From Geoalkalibacter halelectricus (GTDB lineage: Bacteria > Desulfobacterota > Desulfuromonadia > Desulfuromonadales > Geoalkalibacteraceae): DNA of 64,000 bases. A program made the position numbers and the translations under genes. The stretch covers positions 2,233,001-2,297,000 of the forward strand of contig NZ_CP092109.1 in assembly GCF_025263685.1 (NCBI RefSeq), read 5' to 3'. Position 1 is the stretch's first letter. The number at the start of each line of letters is the position of its first letter. The notes under the pieces were generated by a model that ran no database searches, had not been told where the DNA came from, and saw only the letters and a program-made list of their open reading frames with translations. Positions 25,690-32,874 of the stretch are shown in pieces.

Positions 25690-27822
25690 CTAGAGTTTAT
25701 CAACGTCGTCATTCCGAATACCTGAAAAAGTTTGATGAATCCCCCGCGCCTGGAGCACCTGTACCCGGGGCATGGGCGGCGCGCCGCCGATCTGGTAGCT
25801 GGTGGGGCCGTTGAGGGAGGCGCCGCCCTGGCCGCCGAGGGTGACGGTTTTGCCGTAGATGTGCACATCGCCCGCGGCGGTGACGATGAAGCCGCCGCCG
25901 TTCTGGGCGAAGGTGATGTCGCCGCCGCCCTGACCCTGGATGCGGATGTCCTTGGCCGCCTGGATGTGGATGGTGCCGTTGAGAACGCTGAAGGTCGCAT
26001 CGGGGCCGCGCACGGTGAGTTTCTGATCGCGCGCCACATCGAAGCGCAGGCGCTCGGCGCTGGTCAGTTCGGTGTTGCGGGCGCTCTCCATGTGCAGGTT
26101 GGCGGCGGCCTGGTGGCGCTGGTCGCCGGCGGCCTGGTGGTGGATTTCAGCCCCGCGCGTTTGGGTGGCGTGACGGTTTTCGACGGCGTGGGTGCGGTCA
26201 TTGCCGCTGTGCTCGGTGAGGGAATCGCCGCAGGTGATGTTCTGGGTTTTTTTGGCCTCTAGCTGCATGGCGCCCTGGTGGGTGGCGAGAGCGATGCACC
26301 GGCCGAGGCCGGCGGCGTTGAGTTCGAGGATGTTGTTGCCGGCGAAGGTGGAGAGGCGGATGACTTCATGCTCACGGGCATCATCCATGAGCAGCTGGTT
26401 GTCGGCGGCACTGCGCAGGATATTCTGGCTGCGGTTGGCGCCGGTGACGGGGCTGGGAGTGGCCGGATTGGACAGCGCGCCGATGAGAACGGGGCGGTCG
26501 GGATCGTTGTTGAGGCAGCTCAGGAGCACTTCGGCCCCCTCGTGCAGGGGCAGGTGGAGTCCTGTGGCCTGCTCGGCGGGCGCGCCGCCGTGGGGACTTA
26601 AGCGCCGCAGGGGGATGCTCGCCTGGACATGGGGCGAAGCGCTTTGATCGAAATGGGCGCGCGCCCAGGCGCGGCCCTGCTCGTCGAGGTGCGCTTCGGT
26701 GCCCTGCCCTTCGATGCGCGCGCTGAAGGTGAAGGGGATCTCGGGTCGCGGCGGCTGGAGGGGACGGAACGGGGTTTCGCGCCGGATCAGGGTCGCCGTG
26801 GAGGAAAACGCCAGATCGGCGCCCGCGGCCTGCTGCCCGGCCGGCTGGCTGAGGCGCAGGGCCAGGCCGGTCACCAGATAATCGCCGCTGCTGCCGGGGG
26901 CGAAACTCTCGGCGGCCAGCGCGATGATGCGACCACAGGCCAGATCGGCGACATCGGTTTGCGCCTCCAGGGCAAAGCTTTGGGCGCCGGCCTGCTCGGC
27001 GAGGAGCCGGGCGCAGTCCTGGGCTTCCTGAGGCTCGCCGGCGCCGGGGGCGAAATGGGTCTGGGTCGGGCCTTCGGCAGCGCCCAAGGCGGCATGGGCG
27101 GCAAGGCCCTGAGCGGAGTTGGCGCGGCTGCGGTCGAGCACCTGAAAGGCCTGGGCCGTCAGCGAGCGCCGCGCGCTCAATGCGTGCACGCCGCCCGCGC
27201 GGGCCTCAAGACCGGCCCCGGGAACATAGCGCAGGGGCGCACCGGGGAGTTCTGGAACCTGGGCGTTGTGGTCGCAGAAGCACAGTCTTTCGTGCTCATC
27301 GTCGACCTCGCTCCAGTAGAAAATGCCAGCCGCGGCGCACAGGCGCGCGAGAAAATCCAGATCGCTCTCTTCGACCTGCAAGGTCCAGGGGCGCACCGGA
27401 TAGCCGCGGCTCAGGCGCAATTGGTACCTGGATTCGTCGATGCCGTGGGATGCGAGAACCTTGGCGAGGATCTCCGGCAAGCTGTGCTGGAGAAAGAGGC
27501 GTGTGTCGCGCTGCATGCGCAGACGCGCCAGCACCGATTCGACGCTCAGAGACAGGCGTGGCCGGCCGCCGGGATGGCGACTCACCTCCTCACAGGCGGT
27601 GGCGATGCCGCAAATTGTGCGCTTTCGGCCATCGGGACCGAGGATCTCGATGCGCGCCTCGCGCCCGAGCAGTTCGGCGCCGTGCAGATCCGCGGGCGCG
27701 AGAAGTTCCACCTGATAGCGAAAAGGCTGGGAGAGCTTTTCTTTGCCCTCAAGGCTCAGGGCGGGCAGATCGAGACCGCCCACCCGCAGGTGCAGGCGGG
27801 CGCGGCGAAAATTTGGCAGCAT
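25690..27822 (-). CDS. vgrG: Type VI secretion tip protein VgrG (orphan)
   Basis: 710 residues from ATG 27822, chosen because AGGAGG lies 8 bases upstream (the in-frame ATG at 27828 is too close to it). N-terminal gp27-like domain (PFRYQVELL, then DLDFLARLCAAAGIFYW near 185), OB-type gp5 domain, SNPATPSPVTGANRSQNILRS near 465, and a C-terminal repetitive beta-helix needle with a DUF2345-like tail. VgrG trimers cap the Hcp tube and carry effectors. No other T6SS structural gene is in the window, so it depends on a distant cluster. It begins 34 bases after a terminator, leaving little room for its own promoter. Confidence 0.92.
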   Translation of the reverse strand: MLPNFRRARLHLRVGGLDLPALSLEGKEKLSQPFRYQVELLAPADLHGAELLGREARIEILGPDGRKRTICGIATACEEVSRHPGGRPRLSLSVESVLARLRMQRDTRLFLQHSLPEILAKVLASHGIDESRYQLRLSRGYPVRPWTLQVEESDLDFLARLCAAAGIFYWSEVDDEHERLCFCDHNAQVPELPGAPLRYVPGAGLEARAGGVHALSARRSLTAQAFQVLDRSRANSAQGLAAHAALGAAEGPTQTHFAPGAGEPQEAQDCARLLAEQAGAQSFALEAQTDVADLACGRIIALAAESFAPGSSGDYLVTGLALRLSQPAGQQAAGADLAFSSTATLIRRETPFRPLQPPRPEIPFTFSARIEGQGTEAHLDEQGRAWARAHFDQSASPHVQASIPLRRLSPHGGAPAEQATGLHLPLHEGAEVLLSCLNNDPDRPVLIGALSNPATPSPVTGANRSQNILRSAADNQLLMDDAREHEVIRLSTFAGNNILELNAAGLGRCIALATHQGAMQLEAKKTQNITCGDSLTEHSGNDRTHAVENRHATQTRGAEIHHQAAGDQRHQAAANLHMESARNTELTSAERLRFDVARDQKLTVRGPDATFSVLNGTIHIQAAKDIRIQGQGGGDITFAQNGGGFIVTAAGDVHIYGKTVTLGGQGGASLNGPTSYQIGGAPPMPRVQVLQARGIHQTFSGIRNDDVDKL

Positions 27823-27855
27823 GGGCATCCCCTCCTGGGGCGAGAACCATATCAG

Positions 27856-27883
27856 AAAAAAAGCCTGCGGAAAAACGCAGGCT
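27856..27883 (-). terminator. Terminator downstream of the SDR gene
   Basis: Minus strand: an 8-bp stem (27862-27869 with 27876-27883) followed by seven T residues. It separates the SDR transcript from vgrG. Confidence 0.85.
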
Positions 27884-27942
27884 CTCATTAATAACGGGTT
27901 TTGCCGGTGCTGGCAAGATTTTTTCGGCTTTTGGCCTTCGCC

Positions 27943-28707
27943 TTAACTCCCTCTGTGGCGATGCACCGCTAGATGCCCCCAGGCCTGATCCACGGACATG
28001 ACCTCCAGGCTGTTGACGTTCACATGGGGCGGCGTATCGGCGATCCACAGGATGATCTCGGCCACATCCTCCGCCGTCAAAGGCCGTGTATCGGCGTAGA
28101 CTTGATCGGCCCGCGCGGCGTCGCCTTTGAAACGCACCTGGGAAAATTCCGTCTCGGCCATGCCCGGCGCCACGCAGCTGGCCCGCACCCCGGTGCCGAG
28201 CAGATCGGCGCGCAGGTTGCGGGTGAACTGGTTGACGAAGGCCTTGGTGCCGCCGTAGACGTTGCCACCCGGATAGGGCCAGTCGCCGGCGGTGGAGCTG
28301 ACGTTGATCACGTGGCCGCGCTTGCGCTCCACCATGCCCGGCAGCAGCAGGCGGGTGCAGTACATCAGCGCCTTGATGTTGGTGTCGACCATGGTGTCCC
28401 AGTCATCGAGATCGGTTTGGTGCGCCGGCTCCAGGCCCAGGGCTAGCCCGGCGTTGTTGATGAGCACATCCACTTCGGCAAATTCCGCCGGAAGCGACGC
28501 CAGGGCTTTTTCTACGGCGGCGCGCTCCCTGAGGTCGAGAACCAGGGGATACACCCTGGCCTGGTCCCTTAATTCCTCGGCGAAGGTGTCCAAACGCGCG
28601 GCGCGGCGCGCGGCCAACACCAGGCGGTCGCCCTTGCGGGCGAAGGCGCGGGCGCAGGCGGCACCGAAGCCGGACGAGGCACCGCTGATAAAAACGGTTC
28701 GCGACAT
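27943..28707 (-). CDS. Short-chain dehydrogenase/reductase, YdfG-like
   Basis: 254 residues from ATG 28707, preceded by AAGGAGG. NAD(P)-binding SGASSGFGAA at the N-terminus, NNAGLALG near 90, catalytic Ser in VSSTAGDWPYPGG and Tyr-Lys in VYGGTKAF. The layout and NINVNSLEVMS-like C-terminus match YdfG-type 3-hydroxy acid / serine dehydrogenases acting on small hydroxy acids; the substrate is inferred only from similarity. It is 14 bases downstream of the DUF2064 gene, likely one transcript. Confidence 0.88.
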   Translation of the reverse strand: MSRTVFISGASSGFGAACARAFARKGDRLVLAARRAARLDTFAEELRDQARVYPLVLDLRERAAVEKALASLPAEFAEVDVLINNAGLALGLEPAHQTDLDDWDTMVDTNIKALMYCTRLLLPGMVERKRGHVINVSSTAGDWPYPGGNVYGGTKAFVNQFTRNLRADLLGTGVRASCVAPGMAETEFSQVRFKGDAARADQVYADTRPLTAEDVAEIILWIADTPPHVNVNSLEVMSVDQAWGHLAVHRHRGS

Positions 28708-28721
28708 GGTGGCAACCTCCT

Positions 28722-29363
28722 TCAGAAGTGATGGGCCAGGCGGGATTGCATAAAGCGCGCGGTAAGACTTGCAGGGGCGCGCGCGAGCAGGCTTTCCAGA
28801 GCCGCCCAATCATCCAGATCGTCCCAGGGCGCCAGCTCACGCAGGTCGATCCCGGCCGCGCGCGCGCGTTGGCGGGTCGCCGCCAGAACCCGCGACGTGC
28901 TCCACGGGATATCCGCGAAAAGTTCCGGGTGATGGCGGCTTTCGCCGATCAGCACGTAGCCGCCGTCAAGGGCCGGGGCCAGCACCGCCTCATGCCCGGC
29001 CAGCGCGGCGAACGCCTCCTGCACGTGCTCCAGGGGCAAATCGGGGCTGTCGCTGCCGATGAGCACCGCGGCGCGGGCGCCGGCGTCCAGCAAAACGCGC
29101 AAGGCATGGTCCATGCGCGCGCCGAGTTCCGCGCCCTGCTGCGCCAGCAAGGGCACGCCGGGAAAGGCGCGCGCGAAATAATCGCGCTTGCCGCTGTAAA
29201 AAATCACCAGTCGCCAGGCTCCGGCAGCCATCCGTGCGACGCTTTCCTCAAGGCTGACCGCGTAGAAAGCGGCCGCCTCCGCGGGCGACAGGGGCGGGCA
29301 GAGGCGCGTCTTGGTCTGTCCGGCCTGGGGCTCCTTGGCGAAAATCCCCAGGACGTTTTCCAT
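28722..29363 (-). CDS. TIGR04282/DUF2064 family nucleotidyl- or glycosyltransferase-like protein
   Basis: 213 residues from ATG 29363. IFAKEPQAGQTKTRL at the N-terminus and VLIGSDSPDLP near residue 100, then APALDGGYVLIG and FADIPWST, are the conserved blocks of the family (GT-A fold). Biochemical function is not established. The ribosome site is weak. The short spacer upstream (29364-29419) holds two DnaA-box-like nonamers. Confidence 0.85.
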   Translation of the reverse strand: MENVLGIFAKEPQAGQTKTRLCPPLSPAEAAAFYAVSLEESVARMAAGAWRLVIFYSGKRDYFARAFPGVPLLAQQGAELGARMDHALRVLLDAGARAAVLIGSDSPDLPLEHVQEAFAALAGHEAVLAPALDGGYVLIGESRHHPELFADIPWSTSRVLAATRQRARAAGIDLRELAPWDDLDDWAALESLLARAPASLTARFMQSRLAHHF

Positions 29364-29394
29364 GTGGAATTCGCCAGTTGCGAAGTTGCTCACA

Positions 29395-29415
29395 ATTTCC
29401 ACAGACTTTTCCACA
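29395..29415 (+). promoter_or_regulatory. Pair of DnaA-box-like nonamers
   Basis: ATTTCCACA (29395-29403) and TTTTCCACA (29407-29415), same orientation, 12 bp apart, resembling TTATNCACA with one or two mismatches. They lie in the spacer between folE2 and the DUF2064 gene. Binding by DnaA is not proven. Confidence 0.35.
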
Positions 29416-29419
29416 GCCG

Positions 29420-30190
29420 CTACAGCGAGCGGCTTTCCACCAGGGCGTAGGCCGAGTGGTTGTGGATCGACTCGAAATTCTCGCACTCCACCTGAAACCA
29501 GGTGATCTCGGGCACCCCTGCGAGCTTCTGGGTGACGGCGCGCACGATGTCCTCGACGAACATGGGGTTGTCGTAAGCCTGCTCGGTCACCGCCTTTTCA
29601 TCCTCGCGCTTGAGCAGGGCGTAGACCGGGGCGCTGGCGCACTCCTCGAGCCAGCTGACCAGATCCTCGATCCACACATGCCCCCGGTAGCGGATCTGCA
29701 CGCTGAGCAGGCTGCGCTGGTTGTGGGCGCCGCGCGCGCTGATCTCGCGCGAGCAGGGGCACAGGGAGGTCACCGGCACGCTCACGCCGAGGATGAAATC
29801 CTGCTCCTCGCCGAGAATGCCGATCATGCGGCACTGGTACTCCATGAGGCTGCGTGCGCCGGAGACCGGGGCGGCTTTTTCGATGAAGTAGGGAAAATCC
29901 AGTTCCAGGTGGGCGCGGCTCGCTTCGAGGCGCTGCTTCATCTCGCGCAGGATGGTGTCGAGGCTCTCGATGCTGATCTCGCCATGATAGAGATTGAGCA
30001 CCTCGATGAAGCGGCTCATGTGGGTGCCCTTGAAGTGATGGGGCAGATCGACGTACATGTTGACCCGCGCCACCGTGTGCTGGCGCGCCTTGCTCTTGTC
30101 CATGACCACGATGGGATAGCGGATGTTTTTCACCCCCACCTTGTCGATGGGGATGTTGCGGGTGTCGGGGGTTTGCTGCACGTCTTTCAT
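29420..30190 (-). CDS. folE2: GTP cyclohydrolase FolE2 (type IB)
   Basis: 256 residues from ATG 30190. Diagnostic blocks: GVKNIRYPIVV, HHFKGTHMSRFIEVLN and SLCPCSREIS with the metal-binding/catalytic Cys (144/146). It converts GTP to 7,8-dihydroneopterin triphosphate, the entry step for both folate and 7-deazaguanine (queuosine) synthesis. The gene is 11 bases downstream of queC, which argues that its product feeds queuosine. FolE2 uses a range of metals and often serves where zinc is limiting. Confidence 0.96.
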   Translation of the reverse strand: MKDVQQTPDTRNIPIDKVGVKNIRYPIVVMDKSKARQHTVARVNMYVDLPHHFKGTHMSRFIEVLNLYHGEISIESLDTILREMKQRLEASRAHLELDFPYFIEKAAPVSGARSLMEYQCRMIGILGEEQDFILGVSVPVTSLCPCSREISARGAHNQRSLLSVQIRYRGHVWIEDLVSWLEECASAPVYALLKREDEKAVTEQAYDNPMFVEDIVRAVTQKLAGVPEITWFQVECENFESIHNHSAYALVESRSL

Positions 30191-30201
30191 GGCAATCTCT
30201 C

Positions 30202-30876
30202 TCAGGCGTAAGCAAGCGGATCGGGCACGCCAGCCTCGGCGAAGCCCTTGAGGCGCAGGCGGCAAGAGTCGCAGCGGCCGCAGGCCAGGCCCGCGGGCGT
30301 GGGGTCGTAGCAGGAATGGGTGAGGGCGTAGTCAACGCCCAGCTCCAGGCCGCGACGGATGATGTCGGCCTTGCTCAGGTCGATAAGAGGGGTGTGGATG
30401 CGGTAGCGGCCCTGCCCTTCCACCGCCGCGCGGGTGGCGAGGTTGGCCATCCCTTCAAAGGCGGCGATGTATTCGGGTCGGCAGTCGGGGTAGCCGGAAT
30501 AGTCGAGGGCGTTGACGCCGATGTAGATGTCGAAAGCGCCCAGCACCTCGGCCCAGCCCAGGGCGAAGGAGAGAAACACGGTGTTGCGCGCCGGCACGTA
30601 GGTGACGGGAATCGCACCCTCCTCCACCCCGCTTTTGGGCACGTCGAGATCAGCAGTCAGGGCACTGCCGCCGATGCGGCGCATGTCCACCTCGACCACC
30701 AGATGATCGGCGGCGCCCATGCGCGGCGCATAGTCGCGGGCCTTGTCCAGCTCAATGCCGTGGCGCTGCCCGTAGGCAAAGGACAGGGCATAGGGTACAA
30801 ACCCCTCGTGGCGCGCCAGGGCCAGGCAGGTGGTGGAATCGAGGCCGCCGCTGTAAAGGATGACCGCCTTTTTCAC
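30202..30876 (-). CDS. queC: 7-cyano-7-deazaguanine synthase QueC
   Basis: 224 residues. The PP-loop ATP motif SGGLDS is at 9-14, [11 protein letters not shown] near 93-103, and the zinc-binding Cys are 189, 199, 202 and 205. It makes preQ0 from 7-carboxy-7-deazaguanine, ammonia and ATP in queuosine synthesis. It begins 1 base after the pyk stop and is followed by folE2, giving the operon pyk-queC-folE2. queD and queE are not in the window. Confidence 0.96.
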   Translation of the reverse strand: MKKAVILYSGGLDSTTCLALARHEGFVPYALSFAYGQRHGIELDKARDYAPRMGAADHLVVEVDMRRIGGSALTADLDVPKSGVEEGAIPVTYVPARNTVFLSFALGWAEVLGAFDIYIGVNALDYSGYPDCRPEYIAAFEGMANLATRAAVEGQGRYRIHTPLIDLSKADIIRRGLELGVDYALTHSCYDPTPAGLACGRCDSCRLRLKGFAEAGVPDPLAYA

Positions 30877-30877
30877 C

Positions 30878-32326
30878 TCAGTGCACCTCGTAGAAATCGC
30901 CGACGCCGATGCGGTGCACCTTCATCAGGTTGGTGGTGCCTGGCGCCGAAACCGGGCTGCCCATGGTAATCACCACCACGTCACCGCGCTTGAGCACCCC
31001 GGCGGTGAGCACTGCCTGCTCCACCGAGCGAATCTGCGCCTCGGTGTCGCCCTCGATGTCGACGCGGATGGAACGGATGCCGGCGTAGAGGGCCAGGCGC
31101 CGGCGCACCCGCGGCGAGGGGGTGACGGCAAAGATCGGTACGCTGGGGCGGAACTTGGCGACCAGGGCGGCGGTGCTGCCCGTCTGGGTGAAGGCAAGAA
31201 TCCCCGTGGTGCCAAGGGTTTCGGCCACCTGGCAGGCGGCCTGGCCGATGGCTTCGGGCAGGCTGCGGTAGCCGCGCGTTTCGGAGATGGGGTGAAACAC
31301 CATTTCCCGCAGGGCCGGATCGGACTCCACGTCCTCGGCGACGCGCGCCATGATGCTCAGCGCCTCCACCGGATACTGGCCCGAAGCGGTCTCGCCCGAA
31401 AGCATCACCGCGTCGGTGCCGTCGAGGATGGCGTTGGCCACATCGGATGTTTCCGCGCGCGTCGGGCGCGGATTGTTGATCATGCTCTCGAGCATCTGCG
31501 TGGCGGTGATCACCGGTTTGCCCGCCTCGTTGCACTCGCGGATGATGCGCTTTTGGATCAGCGGGACCTTCTCCGGTGGCATCTCCACGCCGAGATCGCC
31601 GCGCGCCACCATGATGCCGTCGGCGGCGGCGAGGATGGCGCTGAATCTTTCCACCGCTTCGGGCTTCTCGATCTTGGCGATGACCTGGGTGTCGGATTTC
31701 GCCTGGTAGAGGCGGTTTTTGAGCTCCCAGACATCCTCGGGACGGCGCACGAAGGACAGGGCGACGAAATCGAGTTCATGGGCGAGACAAAAATCGAGAT
31801 CCTCGCAATCCTTCTCGGTGAGCGCCGGGGCCGAGACCTTGACGCCGGGCAGGTTGATGCCCTTGCGGTCCTTGAGCACCCCGCCGACCTTGACGCGGCA
31901 GCGCACCTCGTCACCCTGGGCACCGAGCACTTCGAGTTCCATGAGACCATCGTCGAGCAGGATACGATCACCCACCACCACGTCGCCGGGCAGGGCCTCG
32001 TAGATGGTGGGAATCACCCCGTCGCCGCCGAGCACCTGGCGGGTGGTGATGGTCACCTCGCGCCCGGGTTCGAGGAGCATTTTGCCCCCCGCCATGAGAC
32101 CGGTGCGGATCTTGGGGCCCTGCAGATCGCCGATGATGCCCACCGCGCGGCGGCGCTGCACCGAGAGCGCGCGTATGGTGCGAATCCACTCGGCCTTGTC
32201 GGCATGGCTGCCGTGGGAGAAATTCAGGCGAAAGACATCGGCGCCGGCCTCCATGAGGGCCAGCAGCGTTGCCTCGTCGGCGCTCGCCGGACCGACGGTG
32301 GCGACGATTTTGGTGCGACGGAACAT
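30878..32326 (-). CDS. pyk: Pyruvate kinase
   Basis: 482 residues, full length. [13 protein letters not shown] at the N-terminus, [10 protein letters not shown] near 70, the active-site signature [32 protein letters not shown] near 240, TQMLESMI and the C-terminal allosteric domain. It transfers phosphate from phosphoenolpyruvate to ADP. It heads the minus-strand transcript with queC and folE2. AGGGAG lies before the ATG. Confidence 0.97.
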   Translation of the reverse strand: MFRRTKIVATVGPASADEATLLALMEAGADVFRLNFSHGSHADKAEWIRTIRALSVQRRRAVGIIGDLQGPKIRTGLMAGGKMLLEPGREVTITTRQVLGGDGVIPTIYEALPGDVVVGDRILLDDGLMELEVLGAQGDEVRCRVKVGGVLKDRKGINLPGVKVSAPALTEKDCEDLDFCLAHELDFVALSFVRRPEDVWELKNRLYQAKSDTQVIAKIEKPEAVERFSAILAAADGIMVARGDLGVEMPPEKVPLIQKRIIRECNEAGKPVITATQMLESMINNPRPTRAETSDVANAILDGTDAVMLSGETASGQYPVEALSIMARVAEDVESDPALREMVFHPISETRGYRSLPEAIGQAACQVAETLGTTGILAFTQTGSTAALVAKFRPSVPIFAVTPSPRVRRRLALYAGIRSIRVDIEGDTEAQIRSVEQAVLTAGVLKRGDVVVITMGSPVSAPGTTNLMKVHRIGVGDFYEVH

Positions 32327-32348
32327 AACCCAACTCCCTCAAATCAAC

Positions 32349-32389
32349 GGAACAAACAAAAAGACCCTCGTCCTACGGGAAAAGGGTCT
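32349..32389 (-). terminator. Terminator after the small diheme lipoprotein gene
   Basis: Minus strand: the hairpin AGACCC...GGGTCT (32362-32389) is followed by TTTTTGTTTG. It also sits just upstream of pyk, insulating it. Confidence 0.75.
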
Positions 32390-32412
32390 GAGCAACCTGG
32401 CCGCGGCGCGCC

Positions 32413-32733
32413 TCAATGGTGGTAGCGGCCCTTGTACTGGGTATGGGCCCGGTCGGGACCCTTGTGGCAACGAAAACAGCGCTGTTCGGTGAGTTTCTGC
32501 TGCTCCAGGGTGGAGGGCTCCGGCGGCAGCACCGAGGTCGGCTGCTGCCACGCGGGAGAGCCGCTCTCATCGCTGAGATAAACGGGGGCGATGGCCACGC
32601 TCCAGTCGTTGCTGATGGGAGTCTGGTGGCACTGGTCGCAGCCACCCGGAGGCGGGATCGCCTTCCACGAACCGATCATGGCGCAACCCACCAGGCTTGC
32701 GGCGCCCACCAGAAACAACAGGAATCCCTTCAT
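32413..32733 (-). CDS. Small diheme c-type cytochrome, lipoprotein
   Basis: 106 residues from ATG 32733. Signal peptide with lipobox SLVGC (Cys 17), then two haem motifs, CDQCH (32-36) and CFRCH (87-91), separated by a Pro/Ser-rich linker. A lipidated periplasmic or outer-membrane electron carrier is inferred. The frame upstream of this ATG is open for about 400 codons but is antisense to the PBP1A gene and is a shadow. AGAGGTG precedes the start. No named family recognised. Confidence 0.8.
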   Translation of the reverse strand: MKGFLLFLVGAASLVGCAMIGSWKAIPPPGGCDQCHQTPISNDWSVAIAPVYLSDESGSPAWQQPTSVLPPEPSTLEQQKLTEQRCFRCHKGPDRAHTQYKGRYHH

Positions 32734-32820
32734 GCCGACACCTCTTCGCGAAAAAACTTGAGCAATCATAACACAGGGGCAGAGGAAGGCAAACGGCAAA
32801 ACGGTTGCCCCCCGCTGACC

Positions 32821-32838
32821 CCGCATGCTAACATGCGG
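32821..32838 (+). promoter_or_regulatory. Hairpin in the PBP1A leader
   Basis: CCGCATG-CTAA-CATGCGG, a perfect 7-bp stem with a 4-base loop, followed by CTTTT. It resembles a weak terminator or attenuator 37 bases before the PBP1A start. Confidence 0.45.
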
Positions 32839-32874
32839 CTTTTGAAAAACTTCGCAAAAAGGCTTGCTTTGCTT

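Noticed and set aside
25690-25692. TAG in the vgrG frame as a pyrrolysine codon
   Set aside because: No Pyl system is in the window, and a normal stop or nonsense mutation is simpler.
32416-32874. N-terminal extension of the PBP1A frame
   Set aside because: It is antisense to the diheme lipoprotein gene and lies before the membrane anchor; the start at 32875 gives a normal PBP1A.
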